NCBI GenBank assembly: GCA_035455265.1
Contig: DATIFK010000171.1
Coordinates: 1-15,573, forward strand
DNA from: MGOM01 sp035455265
GTDB lineage: Bacteria; Chloroflexota; Anaerolineae; Anaerolineales; E44-bin32
Length of the DNA stretch: 15,573 nucleotides
Direction: 5' to 3'
A model generated the notes under the pieces. The model ran no database searches, had not been told where the DNA came from, and saw only the letters and a list, made by a program, of their open reading frames with translations. The translations under genes were made by a program, and so were the position numbers. This document shows, piece by piece, positions 1 to 5,855 of the stretch. How positions within the stretch are numbered: position 1 is the stretch's first letter; each line of letters starts with the position of its first letter.

Positions 1-1
1 C

Positions 2-634
2 GATCCCAACCCCGACCCCAACCCGGCCGCCCCCGGGGAGGTGGTCTACCGAGCCGAGATTCCCACCGAGTTGGCCGACCTGCTCCAGAGGCTGGACAGC
101 GTGGCCAGCGGTCAGTCGGTCACCGAGGCGATTACCGCCGGCGCTGCGAGCCAGGCCAAGAGCTTCGACAGCCACAAGGGTTTCTCGATCGACGACCTCG
201 GCCGCGGCAATCTCGTAGGCGCGCGGCAGCACGCCGAGCACACGATCAACATCGCCGTCGGCGAGGGCTCACCAAACTTCGGCGACTGGGATGGGAACGG
301 CAATGCCCAGAACCCGGGCGACGGCTTCGGCCTGATGCGCTACCTGCAAGCCTGGCAGGCAATGGCCCGCGCGGAAGCCGGCAGCCCTCTGGTCTCCCCC
401 GAGCGGAAGGCGAGCCTGACGGCATTCGCAGACCAGGTGGGCGCTGCCATCGACCAGGTGCAGAACGGCGTATCCCTGGCGACTCGTCTCGCCTCGAGCG
501 ATACGGCCGATGAGATGGCCCCGCTGGCGCAGCAATGGGCCGCCATCACCCTCCAGGGCACCGTGGCCCAGCTCGCCGATCAAGCGGCGCAGTTGTCGGT
601 CAGCGTCTGGCTCGACATCTACCGCATCGGGTAG
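2..634 (+). CDS. C-terminal part of an unidentified, probably exported protein (5' end outside window)
   Basis: I do not recognise this family and assign no function. The frame is open from base 2. A GTG at 41 could start it, but the upstream codons read DPNPDPNPAAPGE, a Pro/Asp linker typical of extracytoplasmic proteins, so the gene most likely begins before the window. Three things stand out in the visible ~210 residues. There is a His pair in the motif QHAEHTINIAVGEG. About 20 residues later comes an acidic glycine-rich loop, GDWDGNGNAQNPGDGFG, which looks like a DxDGxG calcium-binding loop. The C-terminal ~110 residues are Ala/Gln-rich and probably helical. The His pair and the loop suggest metal binding, but that is inference. 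The gene ends 122 bp before the ammonia-lyase ATG. Confidence 0.6.
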   Translation, partial: DPNPDPNPAAPGEVVYRAEIPTELADLLQRLDSVASGQSVTEAITAGAASQAKSFDSHKGFSIDDLGRGNLVGARQHAEHTINIAVGEGSPNFGDWDGNGNAQNPGDGFGLMRYLQAWQAMARAEAGSPLVSPERKASLTAFADQVGAAIDQVQNGVSLATRLASSDTADEMAPLAQQWAAITLQGTVAQLADQAAQLSVSVWLDIYRIG

Positions 635-756
635 ACTTCTCCACAGCCCGCCTTCGCCCGCGGACGGTCTTGACGGACAAGAGCGTTGGCCCATTCCGTC
701 CCGTGGGCATGCCTGCGGCGGTTGGAGGCCGGGTCCCCTTCGGCCCGGGGAAGACC
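635..756 (+). other. 122-bp gap before the ammonia-lyase gene, weak signals only
   Basis: The gap contains a TTGACG box at 670-675 but no convincing -10 at 16-19 bp from it. A short GC hairpin (CCGGG at 730-734 with CCCGG at 744-748) lies just upstream of the ATG and could partly cover the purine-rich ribosome-binding region. I see no clear terminator for the preceding gene. Promoter and terminator are therefore unassigned. Confidence 0.3.
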
Positions 757-2307
757 ATGACCCCCACAGACACCGACACCATCTTCCTCGACGGCGCACA
801 CCTCACCCTCGACAACATCCGATCCGTCGCTCGCGCCGCGCCCCACATCCGGCTTCGACCGGAGGCGCGCGCACGCGTCGAGGACTCGGCGCGACTCGTG
901 GCCCGGCTGGTGGCCAACCCAACTCCGGTCTATGGCGTCAACACCGGGTTTGGCATCTTCGCCAACCGTCGCATCGAGGGCGATGCCCTGACCGAGCTCT
1001 CGCGGAATCTGATCCTCAGCCATGCTGTCGGCTTTGGCGAGCCGTTCTCCATTCCAGTCGTCCGCGCGGCGATGTTGATTCGCGCCAATACCCTGGCGCT
1101 TGGCCTCTCGGGCGTCCGGCCGGAGATTATCGATTGCCTGATGCAGATGCTCGAGCGGGGCGTCACACCGGTCATCCCCTCGCAGGGTTCCCTCGGTTCC
1201 TCGGGGGATCTGGCGCCACTGGCCCACCTCGGTCTGGTGATGACCGGAGGTGACGACCCTGAGCGAAGCGGGCAAGCCTGGTTCGACTTCAACCGCCTGT
1301 CAGGGCATGAGGCCATGCGTGCCGCCGGCATCGGGACGGTACAGCTCGGCCCCAAGGAGGGATTGGCGCTGACGAATGGTGCCACCTTCGCCGCCGCCTT
1401 GCTTTCCTTGGCCTGCCTGGAGGCTCGCGACTGCCTCCACGGCGCCGTTTCAGCCGCCGCTCTGTCGATGGAGGCACTTCTCGGATGTTCGGCCGCGCTC
1501 GATGAGGCGCTCCACACTGCTCGGCCCCATCCTGGACAGTCACGCGTCGCCGCGGAAATGCGCGCCCTGACCCGAGGCAGCACTCTCCTCGACTCCGGTG
1601 ACCAGGTCCAGGACGCCTACAGCCTGCGCTGCACGCCCCAGGTCGTCGGCCCGGCGTGGGACATCCTCGAGTTCTGCGAACGGGTCGTCCAGCGCGAGAT
1701 CAACAGCGCCACCGACAATCCGCTCCTCCTCGGCGACACCGCCATTTCAGGCGGCAACTTCCACGGCGAGCCCGTCGGCCAAGCGGCCGATTTCCTGAAG
1801 ATCGCCCTGGCCGAGGTCGGCGCCATTTCGGAACGAAGGTGCTTTCGCCTGCTGTCCAGCCATACCAACGCCGCCCTCCCGGCGATGCTCGTGGCGAGAC
1901 CGGAAGCCGCCGGTCTCCAATCCGGCTTCATGATGTTGCAGTACACCGCGGCCTCCCTGGTTCTCGAGAATCAGAACCTGGCCTCCCCGGCGTCCGTGCT
2001 CTCGCTGCCAACGTCGGCCGACCAGGAAGATCACAACGCCAACGCGACGACCGCGGCACGCCAGCTGCTCTCCCTCACGGCCAACTTGAGGCGCATCCTG
2101 GCGATCGAGCTCCTCGTCGCTGCCCAGGCCCTCGACCTCCGTCTGCGGGCCGCCCCCGATCGGCACCCGGGAAGCGCGACAGCCGCCCTCCACGCCACGA
2201 TCCGCGGCGAAGCCTCCTTCGCCGAGGGCGACGATCTACGCCTGCCCGAACTGGAGCGCATCGACGCGCTCATCGCCCAGGGCGAGATCGGCGGCAGCCC
2301 TGAGTGA
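757..2307 (+). CDS. hutH: Histidine/aromatic amino acid ammonia-lyase with Ser-Ser-Gly MIO motif
   Basis: This is a 516-aa member of the MIO-dependent ammonia-lyase family, close to the usual ~510 aa of histidine ammonia-lyase (L-histidine to trans-urocanate plus ammonia). The frame is open further upstream, but homology to the family begins at ATG 757 (LDGAHLTLDNI), which has a GGGGAAG purine run 3 nt before it. Visible active-site features are the Tyr-loop VYGVNTGFG (Y59), the substrate His in LSHAVGFGEP (H89), the MIO region GSLGSSGDLAPLAHL (S148-S149-G150), LTNGAT (N207), QDAYSLRC (Y288, R291), GGNFHGEP, and PTSADQEDH (E424). H89 and QEDH favour histidine as substrate over Phe/Tyr. The MIO triad is normally Ala-Ser-Gly, and after QEDH the usual VSMG is replaced by NANA. 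No hutU, hutI or ftcD is nearby, so the substrate is not certain. Confidence 0.88.
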   Translation: MTPTDTDTIFLDGAHLTLDNIRSVARAAPHIRLRPEARARVEDSARLVARLVANPTPVYGVNTGFGIFANRRIEGDALTELSRNLILSHAVGFGEPFSIPVVRAAMLIRANTLALGLSGVRPEIIDCLMQMLERGVTPVIPSQGSLGSSGDLAPLAHLGLVMTGGDDPERSGQAWFDFNRLSGHEAMRAAGIGTVQLGPKEGLALTNGATFAAALLSLACLEARDCLHGAVSAAALSMEALLGCSAALDEALHTARPHPGQSRVAAEMRALTRGSTLLDSGDQVQDAYSLRCTPQVVGPAWDILEFCERVVQREINSATDNPLLLGDTAISGGNFHGEPVGQAADFLKIALAEVGAISERRCFRLLSSHTNAALPAMLVARPEAAGLQSGFMMLQYTAASLVLENQNLASPASVLSLPTSADQEDHNANATTAARQLLSLTANLRRILAIELLVAAQALDLRLRAAPDRHPGSATAALHATIRGEASFAEGDDLRLPELERIDALIAQGEIGGSPE

Positions 2308-2324
2308 GATCGGCAAACGCACCG

Positions 2325-2353
2325 TTGCCTCGCTCGCGGGCCCGTGCTATGAT
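2325..2353 (+). promoter_or_regulatory. Promoter of hisS leader (TTGCCT-N17-TATGAT, extended -10)
   Basis: A sigma-70-type promoter starts 18 bp after the ammonia-lyase stop. It has a -35 box TTGCCT (2325-2330), a 17-bp spacer and a -10 box TATGAT (2348-2353) preceded by the extended element TGc. The expected transcription start, about 7 nt after the -10, falls on the A of an ATG at 2360. hisS therefore appears to be transcribed separately from the ammonia-lyase gene, with a leader of about 157 nt. Confidence 0.75.
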
Positions 2354-2359
2354 GCGGCC

Positions 2360-2437
2360 ATGCGACAGATCCACGCTCACGCCGGCCGAAGGTCCCGCCG
2401 CCGCACTCGTGCGGAGGCCGACTGCGCCCGGGCTTGA
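2360..2437 (+). CDS. Putative leaderless leader peptide of hisS (25 aa, His-Ala-His near N-terminus)
   Basis: A 25-codon frame begins with ATG exactly at the predicted transcription start and ends with TGA at 2435-2437. It reads MRQIHAHA followed by an Arg-rich tail. It has no Shine-Dalgarno, as expected for leaderless translation. Its two CAC histidine codons (2372-2374, 2378-2380) lie just upstream of a segment (2395-2404) that can pair with the 5' arm of the terminator-like hairpin preceding hisS. This suggests a regulatory peptide that senses charged tRNA-His. Two His codons is few compared with the classic his operon leader of enterobacteria, and a frame this short could arise by chance. 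The peptide is inferred from position and context only. Confidence 0.35.
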   Translation: MRQIHAHAGRRSRRRTRAEADCARA

Positions 2438-2461
2438 CCGGGCGGTTCGGCCCGGTCACGT

Positions 2462-2500
2462 GAGCGACGGCGGTGTCGATGACCCGCCGTCGTTTTCGTT
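2462..2500 (+). terminator. Attenuator-type hairpin with T-run in the hisS leader
   Basis: A perfect 9-bp stem pairs 2465-2473 (CGACGGCGG) with 2484-2492 (CCGCCGTCG) around a 10-nt loop and is followed by TTTTCGTTCT. It lies after the hisS promoter and 14 nt before the GGAGG of hisS, so it can only act as a conditional terminator or as a translational control element. The segment 2395-2404 can pair with 2464-2473 at 9 of 10 positions, giving a mutually exclusive antiterminator. A second 8-bp hairpin (2436-2443 with 2450-2457) sits between them. Confidence 0.6.
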
Positions 2501-2516
2501 CTATCTGGAGGCAGGC

Positions 2517-3788
2517 ATGCCCGTCATCCCGCCCGTGAAGGGAACGCGCGATTTCTACCCGGAGGCGATGGCCCTGCGCAACTGGCTCTACGCCAACGTG
2601 CGCCAGGCGTCGCAGGCCTACGGATATCAGGAATACGAGACGCCGTTCCTCGAGCGGCTCGACCTCTACGCTTCGAAGTCGGGCGAAGAGCTCGTCCGCG
2701 AGCAGGCCTATGTCTTCCCCGACCGAGGCGGCGACATGATCGCCCTGCGCCCGGAACTGACCCCGTCGCTGGCGCGCATGGTGGCGGCGCGCGGCCGCGA
2801 GCTGCCACGCCCGATCCGCTGGTGGTCCTTCGGCCCCATCTGGCGCTACGAACGGCCGCAGAAGGGCCGTACGCGCGAGTTCTTTCAGTGGAACATCGAT
2901 CTCTTGGGCGTCGATTCGCCCGAGGCCGACGCCGAAATCGCCTCGATCGCAGCGCAGTTCTTCCGCGCCGTCGGTCTCACGCCTTCGGAGATCCGCCTCC
3001 TGGTCAACGACCGTCGCTTGGTGGAGCGACAGTACGACCGCCTCGGCATTCCCCCGGCGCGCCGCGTCGATGTCTTCCGGTTGGTGGATCGTCGCGACCG
3101 GATGGGCGTCGACGACTGGCGCGCCTACGCCTCGGAGACGGGGCTCACGGCGCAGCAAATCGCAGATCTGGAGGCCGTGCTCAGGGATGATTCCGCGTGG
3201 CGGTCGTCCGCGGAGCTGACGGCGTTCTTCGCCGCCGCGGAGGCGTTGGGCGCGTCTGAGTTCCTGGCCTACGATCCCAACATCATCCGCGGCCTGGACT
3301 ACTACACCGGTATCGTCTTCGAGGCGCGCGACACTACCGGAAAGTACCGCGCCATCTTGGGCGGCGGCCGCTACGACAACCTGGTGGCGGCGGTGGGCGG
3401 CGAACCGATCCCGAGCACGGGATTCGCCATGGGCGACGTCGTCATCGGCCTCCTGCTCGAAGAACTGGGCAAGATCCCGACTCTGGACCAGCCCCCGGCC
3501 GACGTCCTCGTTTGCGCGTTCGCGCCAGAAGCCAACGAGTCGGCCCTGGCCCTCTCGACGTCCCTACGGTCGGCCGGCTTGCGGGTCGAGTGGTATCCGC
3601 AGATCGACCGCCTGCCGAAACAGCTCAAGTACGCCGACCGCAAGTCCATCCCTCTGGCGGCAATTCTCGGCCCGGAAGAACTCGCTTCGGGCGAGGTGTC
3701 CTTGAAGAACCTGCGCACGGGGGAACAGCGCCGCCTGCCGCGGGCGGACGTTTCCGCCGCGGCCATGGTCTGGCTTGGCCGGCCTTGA
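2517..3788 (+). CDS. hisS: Histidyl-tRNA synthetase
   Basis: This class II aminoacyl-tRNA synthetase (423 aa, normal length) charges tRNA-His with histidine in the cytoplasm. The ATG at 2517 is chosen because GGAGG (2507-2511) precedes it by 5 nt and homology starts at once with VIPPVKGTRDFYPE. Motif 1 spans about residues 6-25. Motif 2 is at about 104-125 (FGPIWRYERPQKGRTREFFQ, with R110). The histidine-specific signature RGLDYYTG is at 258-265. Motif 3 is at about 281-312 (GGGRYDNLV, then STGFAMGDVVIG). The C-terminal ~100 residues (from about 328) are the anticodon-binding domain. The QKGR loop of motif 2 is of the common bacterial type that reads the G-1:C73 pair, which the adjacent tRNA-His has. 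An attenuator-like leader precedes the gene. Confidence 0.96.
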   Translation: MPVIPPVKGTRDFYPEAMALRNWLYANVRQASQAYGYQEYETPFLERLDLYASKSGEELVREQAYVFPDRGGDMIALRPELTPSLARMVAARGRELPRPIRWWSFGPIWRYERPQKGRTREFFQWNIDLLGVDSPEADAEIASIAAQFFRAVGLTPSEIRLLVNDRRLVERQYDRLGIPPARRVDVFRLVDRRDRMGVDDWRAYASETGLTAQQIADLEAVLRDDSAWRSSAELTAFFAAAEALGASEFLAYDPNIIRGLDYYTGIVFEARDTTGKYRAILGGGRYDNLVAAVGGEPIPSTGFAMGDVVIGLLLEELGKIPTLDQPPADVLVCAFAPEANESALALSTSLRSAGLRVEWYPQIDRLPKQLKYADRKSIPLAAILGPEELASGEVSLKNLRTGEQRRLPRADVSAAAMVWLGRP

Positions 3789-3804
3789 CCCGTCGTGCTA
3801 CAAT
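3775..3804 (+). promoter_or_regulatory. Promoter of tRNA-His inside the hisS 3' end
   Basis: A -35 box TTGGCC (3775-3780), an 18-bp spacer and an extended -10 box TGcTACAAT (-10 at 3799-3804) end 15 bp before the tRNA. The -35 box lies within the last hisS codons. The predicted start near 3811 leaves a 5' extension of about 9 nt for RNase P to remove. The tRNA can therefore be expressed independently of hisS. Confidence 0.7.
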
Positions 3805-3819
3805 CCGGCACGACGACGT

Positions 3820-3892
3820 GGTGGCAGTAGCTCAACGGCAGAGCGCCACACTGTGGATGTGGATGTTGCGGGTTCGAAACCCGTCTGCCACC
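3820..3892 (+). tRNA. tRNA-His (anticodon GTG)
   Basis: A full cloverleaf can be folded by eye. The acceptor arms are GTGGCAG (3821-3827) and CTGCCAC (3885-3891). The D-stem is GCTC/GAGC. The anticodon stem is CCACA (3846-3850) with TGTGG (3858-3862) around loop CTGTGGA, giving anticodon GTG at 3853-3855. The T-stem is GCGGG (3868-3872) with CCCGT (3880-3884) around TTCGAAA. The histidine-specific G-1 (3820) opposite discriminator C73 (3892) is encoded. The 3' CCA is not encoded (CCT follows C73), so it must be added by CCA transferase. The tRNA sits 31 bp downstream of the synthetase that charges it. Confidence 0.96.
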
Positions 3893-3896
3893 CCTG

Positions 3897-3930
3897 CGAG
3901 ACGCCCGACAGCGGGCGTCTCGTGCGTTGT
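3897..3930 (+). terminator. Intrinsic terminator after tRNA-His
   Basis: An uninterrupted 11-bp stem pairs CGAGACGCCCG (3897-3907) with CGGGCGTCTCG (3912-3922) around the tetraloop ACAG, followed by a modest T-containing tail (TGCGTTGT). It begins 4 nt after the tRNA discriminator base and should end the tRNA transcript. Confidence 0.8.
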
Positions 3931-4031
3931 ACCGATGGGTGATCGCATCGAGCGCGCCCCTGGTGTACACTAACGCACTGGTCGGCCGGCAACCCGAGAG
4001 GGTTCTCGACTTCGGACATGGGCTCCAAGCG

Positions 4032-4808
4032 TTGAAGACCATCGCGATCGCCAATCCCCGCTCCGGCTCCGGCAAGACGGCCACGACTCATGCCCTGGGC
4101 GTGGTCATGGCCGAACGCGGATGGCGCGTGCTGCTGATCGACCTCGACCCTCAGGCAAGCCTGACATCGTTTTGCGGCATCGAAAGCACTGCCGGCGCCA
4201 GCCTGGCGGAGGTTCTTGGGGGAGCCCTGCCTGGTCCGGTGGCCATGTGGGATGTCCTGCGCGAGGTCATCCCCGGCATGTACCTGTTCCTGGCGCCCGC
4301 CGATCTGGCGATGGCGTCCACCGAGCTCGGACTGAGCTCGCGCATCGGCCGAGAAATCGTCCTGCGCAAGACGCTCGCCAGCGTCTCCACCAACTTCGAC
4401 GTGGCGCTGATCGACTGCCCCTCCAGCCTGAGCCTGCTGACGGTGAACGCCCTTTCGGCCGCCCAGGCCGTGCTCGTGCCCTCACAACCCGATGTGACCC
4501 ACGTCCGGGGGCTGTGGCTCTTTCTGGCGACGTTGGCCCAGATCCGCCAGGAGATGAACGCCGACCTCGAGGTCCTGGGCATCCTGCTGACGCCTTTCGA
4601 CGGTCGCATGAACCATCACCGCACGGCCCTCCAGGCTATGCGGGCGGCGCGTTTGCCTCTCCTGCCCGTCGGCACCGAGCGCCAGATGGCCGTGCCGGCT
4701 GGAGAGGGCGAAGAGGCCCCCGACGCCTCCTACTTCCCGACAGATCCGCAAGCGCAGGTGGAGCTGGCAACGGTCGTTGAGAAGTGGCTGACCGATCAGC
4801 ACACTTGA
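4032..4808 (+). CDS. Orphan ParA/MinD-family ATPase with altered Walker A motif
   Basis: This 258-aa P-loop ATPase belongs to the ParA/Soj superfamily, whose members form ATP-dependent dimers that position DNA or protein complexes. The family's N-terminal strand starts at TTG 4032 (read as MKTIAIAN). The frame is open upstream to the tRNA terminator, but those codons have no family similarity. The P-loop at residues 9-16 is PRSGSGKT. The A' motif is LLIDLDPQASLTSF (D37, D39) and Walker B is VALIDCPSSLSLLTVNAL (D128). In canonical ParA the P-loop reads KGGxGKT, and its first Lys reaches across the dimer to the partner's ATP. Here that position is Arg10, and the next Gly is Ser. No parB or parS-like partner is visible. 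No good Shine-Dalgarno precedes the TTG, so the exact start is moderately uncertain. Confidence 0.85.
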   Translation: MKTIAIANPRSGSGKTATTHALGVVMAERGWRVLLIDLDPQASLTSFCGIESTAGASLAEVLGGALPGPVAMWDVLREVIPGMYLFLAPADLAMASTELGLSSRIGREIVLRKTLASVSTNFDVALIDCPSSLSLLTVNALSAAQAVLVPSQPDVTHVRGLWLFLATLAQIRQEMNADLEVLGILLTPFDGRMNHHRTALQAMRAARLPLLPVGTERQMAVPAGEGEEAPDASYFPTDPQAQVELATVVEKWLTDQHT

Positions 4809-4839
4809 GCCAGCGAACGCCTCTTCCACCGTCGGCAAC

Positions 4840-5835
4840 GTGAACCGTCCAGGCCGCGCCACCGCGGTCGCTCACCCGAACATCGCGCTGATCAAGTACT
4901 GGGGAAACCTCGACCCCGTCCAGCGCATCCCTTCGAACGGATCCATCTCGATGACGCTCTCGGGCCTCGAGACCCGCACCTCGGTCGCCTTCCGCGCCGA
5001 CCTTCCCTCCGACCGCGTGACCATCGGAGGCCAGCCGGCCGATCCGGACACTTCTGCCCGAGTCGCGTTCGTGCTGGATCGAGTCCGCTCCCTCGCCCGA
5101 AGTTCCAGCCGCGCCGAGGTCGAGAGCGCCAACTCCTTCCCGACGTCGAGTGGAATCGCCTCCTCCGCTTCAGGGTTCGCGGCCCTGGCGCGCGCCGCGG
5201 CTGCCGCCGCGGGCCTGGACCTCGACGCAACCGTGCTGTCGCGCCTGGCTCGGCTGGGCTCCGGCTCGGCTTGCCGATCGGTGTACGGAGGCTTTGTCGA
5301 GTGGATCGCCGGCTCCGACGATGAAACCTCGTACGCCGTTCCGATTGCGCCGCCGGATCACTGGGATCTGCGCGACGTCGTCGCCATCGTCAGCCGCACG
5401 ACGAAGGAGGTCGGTTCCAGCGAGGGACACCGCCGCGCCGACACCAGCCCGCTTCAGGCCGCCCGGGTCCGCCAGGCTCCTCTCCGCCTGGAGGCTTGCC
5501 GCCGGGCACTCCTCCATAGGGACTTCCCGCGTTTGGCTGAGGTCATCGAACAAGATTCGGACCTCATGCACGCGGTGATGCGCAGCTCCACTCCTGCGCT
5601 CGACTACTCTACGCCCACCACGGCCGCTCTCCGCAACGCCGTTCCGTCGTGGCGCGACCAGGGAGTGGCTGCGGCGTACACTCAGGATGCCGGCCCGCAT
5701 CTACACGTGATCTGCACTGAGGAACACGCCGCAGAAGTGATCCGGCGTGTCACGGCTTTCCCCGGGGTGATCGACGTCCTCGTCGCCGGCCCGGGTGGGG
5801 CTCCTCAAATCGTCGAAGGCGACAAGTCCGGGTGA
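4840..5835 (+). CDS. Diphosphomevalonate or phosphomevalonate decarboxylase (GHMP family)
   Basis: This 331-aa GHMP-superfamily enzyme catalyses the ATP-dependent decarboxylation step of a mevalonate route to isoprenoids. Visible motifs are AHPNIALIKYWG (residues 11-22), the ATP-binding loop SFPTSSGIASSASGFAAL (99-116), the substrate and phosphate region SGSACRSVYGGFVEW (141-155), the TKEVGSS segment (188-194), and the catalytic Asp in AYTQDAGP (D283). The residue after YWG is Asn23 where classical diphosphomevalonate decarboxylases have Lys (Lys22 in yeast). Chloroflexota include a characterised phosphomevalonate decarboxylase (Roseiflexus), so the monophosphate substrate is possible. The start is GTG at 4840, 31 bp after the ParA stop, without a strong Shine-Dalgarno. 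No other mevalonate gene lies in the window. Confidence 0.88.
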   Translation: MNRPGRATAVAHPNIALIKYWGNLDPVQRIPSNGSISMTLSGLETRTSVAFRADLPSDRVTIGGQPADPDTSARVAFVLDRVRSLARSSSRAEVESANSFPTSSGIASSASGFAALARAAAAAAGLDLDATVLSRLARLGSGSACRSVYGGFVEWIAGSDDETSYAVPIAPPDHWDLRDVVAIVSRTTKEVGSSEGHRRADTSPLQAARVRQAPLRLEACRRALLHRDFPRLAEVIEQDSDLMHAVMRSSTPALDYSTPTTAALRNAVPSWRDQGVAAAYTQDAGPHLHVICTEEHAAEVIRRVTAFPGVIDVLVAGPGGAPQIVEGDKSG

Positions 5836-5841
5836 TATAAT
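5833..5841 (+). promoter_or_regulatory. Extended -10 promoter for the rseP-like gene, overlapping the upstream stop codon
   Basis: TGaTATAAT is a consensus -10 (5836-5841) with extended TG, and the TGA stop of the decarboxylase forms its first three bases. No good -35 is seen, as is common for extended -10 promoters. The predicted start near 5848 leaves only about 8 nt before ATG 5856, so the transcript would be almost leaderless. Confidence 0.6.
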
Positions 5842-5855
5842 GCGCGGTCACACGA

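Noticed and set aside
670..698. TTGACG box as a promoter for the ammonia-lyase gene
   Set aside because: No acceptable -10 sequence lies at 16-19 bp spacing.
535..756. In-frame N-terminal extension of the ammonia-lyase from ATG 535
   Set aside because: It would overlap the preceding gene by 100 bases, and the extra 74 residues are low-complexity with no family similarity. The ATG at 757 fits the family length.
2304..2516. In-frame 71-residue extension of HisRS
   Set aside because: It would contain the promoter and the leader hairpins. Family similarity and the GGAGG ribosome-binding site both point to ATG 2517.
2360..2516. T-box riboswitch in the hisS leader
   Set aside because: A terminator-like hairpin is present, but I find no T-box sequence (TGGnACCGCG-like) and no recognisable Stem I motifs.
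2031..3158. Minus-strand open frame of 375 codons opposite the ammonia-lyase and hisS genes
   Set aside because: It is antisense to two clearly conserved genes and spans their boundary. Long stop-free antisense frames are expected at this GC content, and the translation shows no recognisable domain.
3927..4031. N-terminal extension of the ParA-like ATPase from TTG 3927
   Set aside because: The added 35 codons begin in the tail of the tRNA terminator and match nothing in ParA proteins, whose first strand is encoded from TTG 4032.
4032..4808. Plasmid or integrated-element partition locus
   Set aside because: There is no parB, parS-like repeats, replication gene, integrase or direct repeat at the neighbouring tRNA-His. 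The surroundings are ordinary chromosome.
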